Source: JANPPS01 sp964242575 | GTDB taxonomy: Bacteria; Pseudomonadota; Alphaproteobacteria; Acetobacterales; Acetobacteraceae | Assembly (NCBI GenBank): GCA_964242575.1 | Contig: CAXTCN010000005.1 | Span: forward strand, 1 to 64,000 | Direction: 5' to 3' | Length of the DNA stretch: 64,000 nucleotides | Shown: piece by piece, positions 18,523 through 29,328 of the stretch | Layout: every line of letters begins with the position of its first letter | How positions within the stretch are numbered: the stretch's first letter is position 1 | Notes under the pieces: generated by a model | Database searches by the model: none | What the model was told of the DNA's origin: nothing | What the model saw: the letters and a program-made list of their open reading frames with translations, nothing else | Translations under genes and position numbers: made by a program

Positions 18523-19526
18523 AGCGTCCCCCGTTGCTGGAAGTGATGGAGCTGAAAAAGCACTTTCCCCTGCGTGGCGGTCTGCTGGGCGGCGTCACCG
18601 GGCAGGTTTATGCGGTGGACGGGGTGTCGTTCTCGATTGAACGGGGCGAGACGCTGTCGCTGGTGGGTGAGAGCGGCTGCGGCAAGAGCACGGTCGGCAA
18701 AGCCATTTTGCGGCTGTTCCCGCCGACCGACGGCGAGGTCTGGCTGGACGGCCAGCGGATCGACAACCTGCCCGCAAGCGCGCTCCGCCCGTTGCGGGCG
18801 CGGATGCAGGTGGTGTTCCAGGACCCGTTCAGCAGCCTCAACCCGCGGATGCGGGTGCGGGATATCATCGCCGAGCCGCTGCGCAACTTCGGCCTCGCGC
18901 GCGGCACGGCCGAGATCGAGGACCGGGTTGGGAAGCTCATGGACACGGTGCGGCTGCCGCGCGACGCGATGCGCCGCTTCCCGCACGAGTTCAGCGGCGG
19001 CCAGCGGCAACGCATCGGCATCGCCAGGGCCTTGGCCCCTGGGGCTGACCTGATTATTTGCGACGAGGCGGTGTCGGCGCTGGACGTGTCAGTGAAGGCG
19101 CAGATCGTGAACTTGCTGTCCGATTTGCAGGATGAGCTGGGCCTGGCGCTCCTGTTCATCAGCCACGACCTCGCCATCGTTGAGCACCTCACGCACCGGG
19201 TGGCCGTCATGTACCTGGGCAAGATCGTGGAGATCGCCGACCGCGCCACGTTGTTCGCCAACCCGCGCCACCCCTACACCCGCGCGCTGCTGACGGCAGT
19301 GCCGGTGCCGGACCCATTGGCCAAGCGCGACCGCATCATTCTCAAGGGCGACGTGCCAAGCCCGATCAACCCGCCCTCAGGGTGCTGCTTCCACACGCGC
19401 TGCCCCTACGTGTTCGACCGTTGCCGGAGCGAGGAACCGGTGTTGCGCGATGTCGGAGCCGGGCAGAAGGCAGCGTGCCACTTGGATGAGCTGCCGCGGC
19501 TTCAGGCGCTGCCGCAAGCGGCGTAA
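18519..19526 (+). CDS. ABC transporter ATP-binding protein, DppF type
   Basis: A 335-residue ATPase with Walker A GESGCGKST (50-58), signature FSGGQRQRIGIARAL and Walker B LIICDEAVSALDV, where Ala replaces the usual Pro of DEP. The C-terminal Cys cluster is GCCFHTRCPYVFDRC. The ATG at 18519 overlaps the DppD-type stop. It closes the importer operon that starts at the binding proteins. Confidence 0.94.
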
Positions 19527-19537
19527 CAAGCCGGACA

Positions 19538-19654
19538 CTTAGGAATAAAACCTAGGTGAGAGCCAGCCAAGCGTAGTCGGTATGTAGTGTGATTGCACCG
19601 TGTTAGTTCTGCGTTGCAAACGACCGCCGTGTATTCTAGGAATATGCACCTAGA
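19538..19654 (+). promoter_or_regulatory. Two copies of a TAGGAATA...CCTAG inverted motif ahead of the toxin-like locus
   Basis: CTTAGG-AATAAAA-CCTAGG (19538-19556) and TCTAGG-AATATGCA-CCTAGA (19635-19654) share half-sites and the AATA spacer, 97 bases apart. The second ends just before the ribosome-binding site AGAGAAGG. Their position suggests operator copies or a hairpin pair controlling the downstream genes; this is inference. Confidence 0.4.
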
Positions 19655-19668
19655 GAAGGATGGCGCTA

Positions 19669-20223
19669 ATGAGTTGGGAGGATCAAGGGCGGCAGTATCA
19701 CATGTGGTTCGGACATGGGACTGCGGGCAACAAAGCCACAAACGCGACGTCCGACCCGTCCGTGGTCGGGCAGACTACGGCAGACCGCGTCCTGGCACTC
19801 GCCTATGGCGCGCTTGCGTCGCTTCCGGCAGCTAAGCGCGGGCAGGCTGAGGCGCAGTACTACAATGGCACCCTGTCTCGCTTACAGGAGGCCATGACGA
19901 CTTGGCTGCGTGCCACGGCACTTGACCAAACGGTCTTCGCATCCCGGCTCTTCGGGCGCAGCGTCGACGACCCTGTCGTCCGCCTGCTGCACAGCGCGGC
20001 CCTTGGCGCTGCAACGGCTATAAGCCATGACGATCTCCGGAAGGCGGCTGGCAAGCTCGCCAAGGCCATGAAGACGGTCGGGATCGACCGGTGGCCGCAT
20101 TTCGTTGCCGACGCTCAAGAGCGCGCCCGCGACCCGGCCACGCAGGCCGCCATTGCGAGGAGCAGGCAGCCGCCTGTCCTGGCCGCGATGCGATCCGGCC
20201 CGTGTATCCAATTGAGACGGTGA
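19669..20223 (+). CDS. Hypothetical protein, N-terminal part of a split toxin-like locus
   Basis: A 184-residue soluble, alanine-rich, probably helical protein starting MSWEDQGRQYHMWFGHGTA. The ATG at 19669 lies nine bases after GAGAAGG; an ATG at 19660 abuts that site and is less likely. I recognise no domain. The last ~20 residues look off-frame, while the overlapping frame at the same place reads DAIRPVYPIETVIGIGVAG, which looks like natural continuation. Either one base has been lost or gained (about 20175-20205), or the frames are separate genes, since the TGA (20221-20223) overlaps a GTG at 20220. Confidence 0.6.
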   Translation: MSWEDQGRQYHMWFGHGTAGNKATNATSDPSVVGQTTADRVLALAYGALASLPAAKRGQAEAQYYNGTLSRLQEAMTTWLRATALDQTVFASRLFGRSVDDPVVRLLHSAALGAATAISHDDLRKAAGKLAKAMKTVGIDRWPHFVADAQERARDPATQAAIARSRQPPVLAAMRSGPCIQLRR

Positions 20224-20723
20224 TCGGCATCGGTGTCGCGGGCGTTACGGCTCGCGCGGTCGGCGGAGCTGTTCTGCGGCAGCTCGCGCCCGGTAAAGGC
20301 CCACCGGCCAGCGGCGCGCCAAATGGAGGAAGTGCGGTTGCCGACAAGCCCCTGAGCTTACCCGCTCCAACACCAAAACAGGGCAACTCGGACCCAGCAG
20401 TCGCGCCAGCAACAGCCGAGAGACCACCAATTTCGCCCCAAAAACAGAAAGGACACATTGCCGGAACTGCGCAGAACCGGAATCGGATGAAACAGCGCAC
20501 GAAGACTTCAACATTCGATGGCAGCTCTGCAGAGGTCGATGCGCTCACGCAAGAGGCGTGGGAAAAGGGATCACCTCTGCCAGGTCGATCCAACATTCGC
20601 GACTACGACTTCAGCAGACGCATTGGAACGGGACCGAAGGGCGAAAGCCAGTCCATTGTCCGTGTCCATCAAGACTCAACCGGCAGAATTCACGGCCACC
20701 CATCAGGACGGGAGCTACCATGA
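20220..20723 (+). CDS. Polymorphic-toxin-like C-terminal module (frame-shifted or coupled ORF)
   Basis: 167 residues if read from the GTG overlapping the previous stop. A glycine/alanine hydrophobic stretch (MIGIGVAGVTARAVGGAVL) and a proline-rich linker lead to a C-terminal module: KQKGHIAGTAQN, DALTQEAWEKG, RDYDFSRRIGTGPKG and VRVHQDSTGRIHGHP. The KQ-x2-HI-x-GT start and closing IHGHPSG resemble toxin tips of polymorphic/RHS-type proteins as I remember them; catalytic activity is not known. The TGA overlaps the next ATG (ATGA), the usual toxin-immunity arrangement. Base composition drops toward A/T here, which suggests acquisition. Confidence 0.55.
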   Translation: MIGIGVAGVTARAVGGAVLRQLAPGKGPPASGAPNGGSAVADKPLSLPAPTPKQGNSDPAVAPATAERPPISPQKQKGHIAGTAQNRNRMKQRTKTSTFDGSSAEVDALTQEAWEKGSPLPGRSNIRDYDFSRRIGTGPKGESQSIVRVHQDSTGRIHGHPSGRELP

Positions 20724-21223
20724 GCGAAACATCGCACGGCACTTCAGTTGACGCGAAGTTCCAGTCGATCATCGACGCACTATCGGCGTGTTACGGCAGT
20801 CTTGCCGAGCCAGATTTCCGCAAGATTTATGAAACTATAGCAAGTTCCTTTCATCAAGATCTCATTAAAAAACTACGGCTTGAGGGTGTCGACATCCTGG
20901 AAACAACAGATGAAAACGACGACGTCTCAAATCAGCTGGTCGCTACCCAATCCGGTGACCAGGTTAGCCTGGGACTTTCTGGCGTGGGACCGTTTGCGGC
21001 AGTCGTTCACCATGGCGCAGATGGGCAGCATCTCTGGGTGACCAAGCCCGACAACGCGCCAACACCTTTGGCAGCCTTGATTGCAACAACTGTTAAGCAG
21101 GCGGGTTTTAGTTTGCTGGATCGAAACCTGGTGTCGCGGACCATCAACATGAACCGCGCTGACGGCGCGACCGAAGCAACTCTGTATCAGGCGTTGTTTA
21201 CGGACAGCGACAGAGTCCCATAA
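20720..21223 (+). CDS. Candidate immunity protein
   Basis: A 167-residue acidic soluble protein (MSETSHGTSVDAKFQSIID...) with no family I recognise. It starts within the ATGA shared with the toxin-like frame, and GGAG lies eight bases before the ATG. Immunity is inferred only from position and coupling. The sequence is more A/T-rich than the flanking operons. After its stop, 159 bases without genes separate it from the convergent secreted-protein gene. Confidence 0.5.
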   Translation: MSETSHGTSVDAKFQSIIDALSACYGSLAEPDFRKIYETIASSFHQDLIKKLRLEGVDILETTDENDDVSNQLVATQSGDQVSLGLSGVGPFAAVVHHGADGQHLWVTKPDNAPTPLAALIATTVKQAGFSLLDRNLVSRTINMNRADGATEATLYQALFTDSDRVP

Positions 21224-21382
21224 GTATGGGTCGGAAAGGCTGCCGCGGAACTACTAGGTTTTTAAAGGCCGCTGCAAACCCGCCACGGACCGGAACGTCT
21301 AGTGTCGCATAATCACCGCGCTTCACGACGCCCGGCGCAAAATGCCCCTATGCAGCTCCCGCAATCCATTGCGCCCTGGCCC

Positions 21383-22519
21383 TTACTCCAGCCGGAACAC
21401 CGCATCGACTTGCCCGGCGCAGGCCGCCCGGACCAGGCCGCGGCCCTCGTACCGCACCAGCACCGTGCTGTATGGCTGGCCCTTGTCCGACGCGAACGCA
21501 CGCAGCCGGGCGCGGCCGTCCGTGGTGAGCGGCATCGCGGCCGGAGGGAACTCTGGACCAGGGAAAGCCAGCATCAGAACGTCAACCTGCCCGTTACTGA
21601 ACAACCCGGCTTGGCCGCCGCCCTGCATCGGCCGAGCGCCCGAGGGGTAAGCGGCGCGCCAACCCGGCTGTTCCGTCAACCGCCCGCCGAAGCGGCGCGC
21701 CACCTCGTCCGGCGCCGCCGCAAACGAGGAGAGGGTGCCGAGCACCACCTGGCTCGCCACGTCCCGCACCTGCGCCTGCAGGGCCGCTTGGATCGGCGCC
21801 GGCCATTGGGCGGCGACCCCGGGCAGCTCCAGCGCCAGCCGCGGCACCGCTTCGGGCTGCGCCGCGCGCTCGTTGGGCGATGTGGCGATGTCGATGCAGC
21901 CGAACGGGCCCGTGGCTTGCGCTGTCTTTGGCGAAGGCGGCACGAAGCGCGCGACCGACGCGGCCCGGCCGTCGCACACCGCCTGCACGATGCCCTTGCC
22001 GCCGTAGGTGGTCACGACGACCTTGAACCTCGACATCAGCCGCGAGAACGCATTGAGGTCGTCCAGCGACAGCAGCACGCCCGCCGGCGGCCAGTCCGCG
22101 ATTGGCTCCGCCAGGACCAGCAGGTCCGTGTCGCCGTCGCTGTACAGCCCGGCCCAGCGCCCACCCTCAATCGGCGCCGGGCCATTGGGAAGGGCGCTGC
22201 GGAACGGTCCAAGCTCGGCGATCCTTGCCTGCATCATCTGCGCCACCCGTTCGGCGTCGGCGCCTCCATAGGCGCGCACCGCGTTGAGGCTGACCAGCGC
22301 GTCGCGCGGCTGGAACAGGGCTTCGAGGCTTCGCACGGTCGAGGGCGAGAGGTTCATCGGCGTGCCAGGCAGGTCAAGCGAGACCGCTGGGATGGTGATT
22401 TGCCCTGCTTCGCGCGCTGCGGACGGGATGGGCGTGCAAGGGGCGGCCCCGCCCTCCGCCATCGCCGCGCCGGGCAGCATGGATGCGAGCGCCAGGGCAC
22501 GTAGGGCCGACCGGGTCAT
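21383..22519 (-). CDS. Secreted hypothetical protein with an internal duplication
   Basis: A 378-residue protein with an N-terminal signal peptide (ending near AAMAEG). Two domains are repeats of one another: each has a PxxGGxxAGLxSxGxxDxLxLA core, a PPA turn, a 'D..L..' helix and a closing VxYxGxGxVxAxCxG. The second copy ends the protein; the first lies around residues 95-175. Each has a single Cys in the (V/A)C(D/A)G ending. I do not recognise the family. It is convergent with the immunity-like gene and divergent from the molybdenum hydroxylase operon. Confidence 0.75.
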   Translation of the reverse strand: MTRSALRALALASMLPGAAMAEGGAAPCTPIPSAAREAGQITIPAVSLDLPGTPMNLSPSTVRSLEALFQPRDALVSLNAVRAYGGADAERVAQMMQARIAELGPFRSALPNGPAPIEGGRWAGLYSDGDTDLLVLAEPIADWPPAGVLLSLDDLNAFSRLMSRFKVVVTTYGGKGIVQAVCDGRAASVARFVPPSPKTAQATGPFGCIDIATSPNERAAQPEAVPRLALELPGVAAQWPAPIQAALQAQVRDVASQVVLGTLSSFAAAPDEVARRFGGRLTEQPGWRAAYPSGARPMQGGGQAGLFSNGQVDVLMLAFPGPEFPPAAMPLTTDGRARLRAFASDKGQPYSTVLVRYEGRGLVRAACAGQVDAVFRLE

Positions 22520-22697
22520 GCAGGTGCGTTCCGACTGTTGCGAGCCGCTTTACCAGCACTCACACGATGTATTCAATACGGAAGCGCGTCGTTCGCGGCG
22601 CGGGCACTGAACCGCCGTGGCTTGACCCTGGCGCATTGCCCCGCACACACTACGTCAACCGCCAAGTGCGGCTTTGCAACATAGGGGGAGAGACACG

Positions 22698-23192
22698 ATG
22701 CCGCAGGTATCGCTGACGGTGAACGGACGCAGCCACACCGCCGAGGTCGAGGGCCGCACACTGCTGGTGGAGCTGCTGCGCGAGGGCATGCACCTCACCG
22801 GCACGCATGTGGGCTGCGACACCAGCCAGTGTGGCGCATGCGTGGTGCATGTAGACGGCAAATCCGTGAAGGCTTGCACGATATTGGCCATGCAGGCGAA
22901 CGGCGCCCAGGTCACCACCATCGAGGGCATCGCCGCCAACGACGGCACGCTGCACCCGATGCAGGAGATGTTCCGCGAGCACCACGCGCTACAGTGCGGG
23001 TTTTGCACGCCAGGCATGGTGATGAGCGCGATTGACCTGGTGCAGATGCACCCGGAGGGCCTGACCGAGGACCAAATCCGTCATGGCCTGGAAGGCAACC
23101 TGTGCCGCTGCACGGGCTACCATAACATTGTCAAGGCGGTCGCTGCTGCCTGGCCGTTGATGCACGGCCAGCAGCAGATCGCCGCTGAATAA
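22698..23192 (+). CDS. coxS: Molybdenum hydroxylase [2Fe-2S] subunit (form-II CoxS-like)
   Basis: A 164-residue iron-sulfur subunit of the xanthine oxidase/CO dehydrogenase family. C40, C45, C48 and C60 hold the plant-ferredoxin-type cluster; C100, C103, C136 and C138 hold the second cluster next to molybdopterin. It passes electrons from the Mo centre of the large subunit to FAD on the medium subunit. The ATG at 22698 has GGGGAGAGA just upstream. The gene order small-large-medium fits form-II systems rather than true (form-I) CO dehydrogenases. Confidence 0.93.
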   Translation: MPQVSLTVNGRSHTAEVEGRTLLVELLREGMHLTGTHVGCDTSQCGACVVHVDGKSVKACTILAMQANGAQVTTIEGIAANDGTLHPMQEMFREHHALQCGFCTPGMVMSAIDLVQMHPEGLTEDQIRHGLEGNLCRCTGYHNIVKAVAAAWPLMHGQQQIAAE

Positions 23193-23232
23193 TCAATTCG
23201 GCATCAAGCCGGATCTGCGGGAGGAGGCTTAA

Positions 23233-25614
<2,382 letters not shown>

Positions 25615-25626
25615 GAGCACGCACCC

Positions 25627-26415
25627 ATGTATGACTTCAACTATCACAAGCCGTCCTCGATTCCGGATGCCGTAAAGGCGATGGGCGACATGGACGCTAA
25701 GGCGCTGGCCGGGGGACAGACGTTCCTGCCGGTGCTGAAGCAGCGACTGAACAAGCCCAGCGCGTTGGTGGACCTGTCGGATTTGGGCCTGACCGGGATC
25801 GCCAACGAAGCCGGTAGCATCACGATTGGCGCGATGACCACGCACCACCAAATCGAGAGCGACCCCGGCATCAAGCAACACATCCCGGGCCTGGCGAAGA
25901 TGGCGTCGTGGATCGGCGACATCCAAGTGCGCCACCGCGGCACCATGGGCGGGTCGCTGGCGAACAACGATCCGTCTGCCTGCTACCCGGCGGCGGTGCT
26001 GGCGTTGGGCGCCACCATTCACACCGACCGACGCAGCATTCCGGCCGACGAGTACTTCCAAGGCATGTTCACCACGGCGTTGGAACCCGGTGAGCTGATC
26101 ACCGCGATAGAGTTTCCGATACCAGAGCGTTCCAACTATGAGAAGTTTCGCAATCCTGCGTCGCGGTATGCTATGGTCGGCGTATTCGTAGCCAAGGGTA
26201 AGGCTGGCGTGCGGGTGGCGATCACCGGCGCTGGGCAAGATGGGGTGTTCAGGCACACCGCCATGGAGCAGGCGCTGGCGGGAAACTTCTCGCCTGACGC
26301 TATTGCCGGCATTACCACGCCGGCGGATGGGCTGAATGGGGATATCCATGCTAGCCCGGAGTATCGTGCCCATTTGATCGGCGTGATGGCACGCCGAGCC
26401 GTCGCAGGGGCCTAA
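25627..26415 (+). CDS. coxM: Molybdenum hydroxylase FAD subunit (form-II CoxM-like)
   Basis: A 262-residue FAD-binding subunit. FAD contacts are visible in LAGGQTFLP and TMGGSLANNDPSA. It receives electrons from the small subunit and passes them to an external acceptor. It starts 12 bases after coxL. The usual maturation genes coxD/E/F/G are not found downstream. Confidence 0.92.
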   Translation: MYDFNYHKPSSIPDAVKAMGDMDAKALAGGQTFLPVLKQRLNKPSALVDLSDLGLTGIANEAGSITIGAMTTHHQIESDPGIKQHIPGLAKMASWIGDIQVRHRGTMGGSLANNDPSACYPAAVLALGATIHTDRRSIPADEYFQGMFTTALEPGELITAIEFPIPERSNYEKFRNPASRYAMVGVFVAKGKAGVRVAITGAGQDGVFRHTAMEQALAGNFSPDAIAGITTPADGLNGDIHASPEYRAHLIGVMARRAVAGA

Positions 26416-26438
26416 GCCGGCCCAAGGAGTTTGGGTCG

Positions 26439-26747
26439 TTGGTTGTGGACCTTCATTTGTTGTGCAAGCAGGGACAACGCAATAAGCGCATCGGCCCCGA
26501 GCCGACGCGTTACGAAACCGGTTTTTGGCCAGTGACCGACGATGTAGCCGAGCAAGCGGTGGGCGGGCGCGTTTACCTGCACGCTGCCCGGGCCGAGGAT
26601 GCCTATTACGGCGGCACTATCCAGGCCTGGAAGGCGTCGCCGGACGACCCGAAACGCAAGTCGTTCGAGTACCTGGTTGATGGTCCGTTCCGCATCCGGT
26701 GCCCGGAGAAGTGGGGCCAGGAAAAGGCGATCGTTCGGCGGGAGTAG
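26439..26747 (+). CDS. Small conserved-looking hypothetical protein
   Basis: 102 residues, hydrophilic, with GPEPTRYETGFWPVTDDVAE, GGRVYLHAARAE and CPEKWGQEKAIVRRE at the end. No known domain is seen, but composition and codon use are those of a real gene. The start is TTG at 26439, nine bases after AAGGAG; a GTG two codons later is an alternative. It lies 23 bases after coxM, probably cotranscribed. Confidence 0.65.
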   Translation: MVVDLHLLCKQGQRNKRIGPEPTRYETGFWPVTDDVAEQAVGGRVYLHAARAEDAYYGGTIQAWKASPDDPKRKSFEYLVDGPFRIRCPEKWGQEKAIVRRE

Positions 26748-26753
26748 GCCAAG

Positions 26754-26778
26754 TTGCCTGGCCGCGCAGGCCAGGCAA
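26754..26778. repeat. Perfect 10-bp inverted repeat between two genes
   Basis: TTGCCTGGCC and GGCCAGGCAA flank a five-base loop (GCGCA), giving a very stable hairpin between the 102-residue ORF and the RraA-like gene. No T-run follows, so attenuation, mRNA protection or RNA processing is more likely than simple termination. Confidence 0.6.
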
Positions 26779-26806
26779 TGCTGGCGTTCTCACGGAGGAC
26801 ATTGGC

Positions 26807-27502
26807 ATGAACGAACGGCCCTACACGCTTGATGATCTTGAGGCCCTGAAAGCCTGGGATACCCCAACCATCTGCAACGGGCTTGAGTTCATCGTGCCGG
26901 AGCGCCGGGCGATTGGGTTTACCGTCGAGCCGATGGTTGCGGCTGACCGCAGCCTTCCACCAATGGTCGGCGTCGCGCGCGTGGGCATGATCCGCGCCAA
27001 GGAAGCGCCGCGCGGCCCGGTTGCAGACCGGCTTGATTGGTACGACTACGTGGCGGACGCTGACCTGCCCACCGTCGTGGTGTTGCAGGACCTGGACGAC
27101 CGGCCGGGCTACGGCGCGTGGTGGGGCGAGGTGCATTCAACGGTGCACAAGGCGTTGGGGGCGCTCGGCTGCGTGACCAACGGGTCGTTCCGAGATTGCG
27201 ACATGCTGGCGCCGGGCTTCCAGATCATCGGCGGGCGCATCGGGCCTAGCCACGCGCACGTGCACATGGTGGATTTCGGCAAGCCGGTCAACGTGTTCGG
27301 CATGTGCGCGTCGCATGGCGACGTGATCCATGCGGACTTCCACGGCGCGGTGGTGATCCCGCCCGAGGCGGTGCGCGCCCTACCGGATGCTATCGCCCTG
27401 TCCGCCAGGCGGGAGAAAGTTATTCTCGACATCTGCGCCAGCCCGGATTTCAGCGCGGCCAAGCTGCGGGAGGCAGTGCGGCAGTCGGGCGAGATCCATT
27501 GA
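26807..27502 (+). CDS. RraA-like / dimethylmenaquinone methyltransferase-family protein (possible aldolase)
   Basis: A 231-residue protein of the RraA/HMG-aldolase fold family. DTPTICNGLE opens the domain; LDDRPGYGAWWGEVHSTVHKALG, LGCVTNGSFRDCDML and VHGD-like ASHGDVIHADFHGAVVIP are typical metal and substrate-loop segments. Members can be 4-hydroxy-4-methyl-2-oxoglutarate aldolases or oxaloacetate decarboxylases, so it likely takes part in the catabolic operon around it, not in RNase E control. CGGAGG sits nine bases before the ATG. Confidence 0.85.
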   Translation: MNERPYTLDDLEALKAWDTPTICNGLEFIVPERRAIGFTVEPMVAADRSLPPMVGVARVGMIRAKEAPRGPVADRLDWYDYVADADLPTVVVLQDLDDRPGYGAWWGEVHSTVHKALGALGCVTNGSFRDCDMLAPGFQIIGGRIGPSHAHVHMVDFGKPVNVFGMCASHGDVIHADFHGAVVIPPEAVRALPDAIALSARREKVILDICASPDFSAAKLREAVRQSGEIH

Positions 27503-27571
27503 GCCGGCGCCAATGCTTGACCAGGACCACGGCCGGAGCCGAGTATCGGGCCACATGACCCGGAGCCTGCC

Positions 27572-28345
27572 ATGAACGTCGCCGCATCCCCTGCCACCAT
27601 GTCCGGCATCCCGGCCGAGGAGTGGGCGGTTCGCTGCGACCTTGCGGCGCTATACCGATTGGTGGCGCATTTCCGCATGACGGACCTGATTTACACCCAC
27701 ATCAGCGCCCGGCTGCCAGGGCCGGAGAACCACTTCCTTATCAACCAGTACGGCGTGCAGTTCCATGAAGCGCGGGCGTCGGACCTGGTGCGAATCGACA
27801 TGGACGGCAACATCGTGCAGGACACCGCGCAGTCCCGCCGGGTGAACGCGGCCGGGTTCTGCATCCACTCCGCCATCCACATGGCCCGGCACGATTTGAT
27901 GTGCGTGATCCACACCCACACCGCCGCCGGCATGGCGGTGGCGGCGCAGAAGCATGGCCTGCTGCCCATCAGCCAGCACGCGCTGAAGTTCTACGGAAAG
28001 CTAGCCTATCACGGATACGAGGGCATCGCGCTCGACCTCGACGAGCGGGAGCGGCTGGTGGCGGATTTGGGCCAGCACAAGGCCATGATCCTGCAAAACC
28101 ACGGCCTGCTGGTGGCGGGCCGCACCATTCCCGAGGCGTTCAACCAGATTTATTACCTGGAACGCGCGTGCCAGGCGCAAGTGGCTGCGCTGGCAGGCGG
28201 GACCGAGCTGGTGACGCCGCCGGAAGCCGTGCGACTGCACACCGCCGCGCAGTTCGACCGGGAGGACGTGCTGGAGCACTATGACATGATGTGGGAGAGC
28301 TGCCTGCGCCTGGTGGACGGCGGCCGGCCGGACTACCGCAACTGA
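27572..28345 (+). CDS. Class II aldolase/adducin family protein
   Basis: 257 residues of the zinc-dependent class II aldolase/adducin fold. YTHISAR and the zinc-ligand motif HTHT (in CVIHTHTAAG), with a third His expected in LQNHGLL, are all present. Members cleave or epimerise sugar phosphates or decarboxylate small keto acids; the substrate here is unknown. It sits between the RraA-like gene and two ABC ATPases in the same plus-strand run. Confidence 0.9.
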   Translation: MNVAASPATMSGIPAEEWAVRCDLAALYRLVAHFRMTDLIYTHISARLPGPENHFLINQYGVQFHEARASDLVRIDMDGNIVQDTAQSRRVNAAGFCIHSAIHMARHDLMCVIHTHTAAGMAVAAQKHGLLPISQHALKFYGKLAYHGYEGIALDLDERERLVADLGQHKAMILQNHGLLVAGRTIPEAFNQIYYLERACQAQVAALAGGTELVTPPEAVRLHTAAQFDREDVLEHYDMMWESCLRLVDGGRPDYRN

Positions 28346-29328
28346 GCGAACCGCTGCTGCAAATCGAGGGCCTGCGCACGGTGTTCCCGGGCGCAGGCTC
28401 CGACGTGCCGGCCGTGGATGGCGTGAGCCTCTCAGTGGCGCGCGGCAAGACGCTGGGGATCGTGGGCGAGAGCGGGTGCGGCAAAAGCATGCTGTCGCTG
28501 TCGGTGATGCGGCTGGTGCCGCCGCCGGGCCGGGTGTCCGCGGGGCGCGTGCTGTTCGAGGGGCAGGACCTGCTGACGCTGCCCGGCACAGCGATGCGCG
28601 CGATCCGCGGCAACCGGATCGCGATGATTTTCCAGGAACCGATGACCAGCCTGAACCCGGTGTTCACCGTCGGCGACCAGATCATCGAGGCCATGCGCGC
28701 GCATGACCACGCCGCGTCCAATACGGACCTGCGCCGCCGGGCCATCGCGGCGCTGGACCGGGTGCGTATCCCGGGCGCGGCGGCGCGGATCGACGACTAC
28801 CCGCACCAGATGAGCGGCGGCATGCGGCAGCGCGTCATGATCGCCATGGCGTTGTCATGCGGCCCGGACCTGCTGATCGCGGATGAGCCTACCACGGCGC
28901 TGGATGTGACGGTGCAGGCGCAAATCCTGGACCTGTTGCGGGACTTGCAGGCGCAAACCGGCATGGCGATCGTGTTGATCACGCATGATTTGGGCGTGGT
29001 GGCGGAAATGGCGGACGAGGTGGCGGTCATGTACGCCGGCCGCGTGGTGGAGCGCGCCCGGGGGCCGGACATCTTCGACGACCCGCAGCACCCCTACACC
29101 CTGGGCTTGCTCGGCAGCATCCCGCGCATCGAGGAGACGCGGGACCGCTTGCTTGCCATCGAAGGCTCGGTCCCGGCGCCGTTCGCGTTGCCGAACGGGT
29201 GCCGGTTCCACCCGCGCTGCGTGTTCATGGCGGAGGCCTGCACCCAGCAGGACCCGAAGCTGCGCGAGCTTGGCGTGGACCACAGCGCCGCCTGCATCCG
29301 CGCGCCGGTGGAGGACATCGCGGCATGA
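28291..29328 (+). CDS. ABC transporter ATP-binding protein, DppD type (orphan pair, first)
   Basis: About 330-345 residues: Walker A GESGCGKS, signature MSGGMRQRV, Walker B LLIADEPTTALDV and the Cys cluster GCRFHPRCVFMAEAC. The start is uncertain. GTG at 28291 overlaps the aldolase by 55 bases, while homologues normally begin just before LLQIEGL, where the only candidate is CTG at 28342 forming CTGA with the aldolase stop. No permease or binding protein accompanies this pair. Confidence 0.9.
   Translation: MGELPAPGGRRPAGLPQLSEPLLQIEGLRTVFPGAGSDVPAVDGVSLSVARGKTLGIVGESGCGKSMLSLSVMRLVPPPGRVSAGRVLFEGQDLLTLPGTAMRAIRGNRIAMIFQEPMTSLNPVFTVGDQIIEAMRAHDHAASNTDLRRRAIAALDRVRIPGAAARIDDYPHQMSGGMRQRVMIAMALSCGPDLLIADEPTTALDVTVQAQILDLLRDLQAQTGMAIVLITHDLGVVAEMADEVAVMYAGRVVERARGPDIFDDPQHPYTLGLLGSIPRIEETRDRLLAIEGSVPAPFALPNGCRFHPRCVFMAEACTQQDPKLRELGVDHSAACIRAPVEDIAA

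Noticed and set aside
22610..22650. Possible sigma-54 promoter before coxS (TGGC...GC)
   Set aside because: Spacing between GG and GC is six rather than ten bases.
23190..23215. Short hairpin between coxS and coxL
   Set aside because: Only six pairs with a wobble, no T-run; could be chance in 40 bases of G/C-rich DNA.
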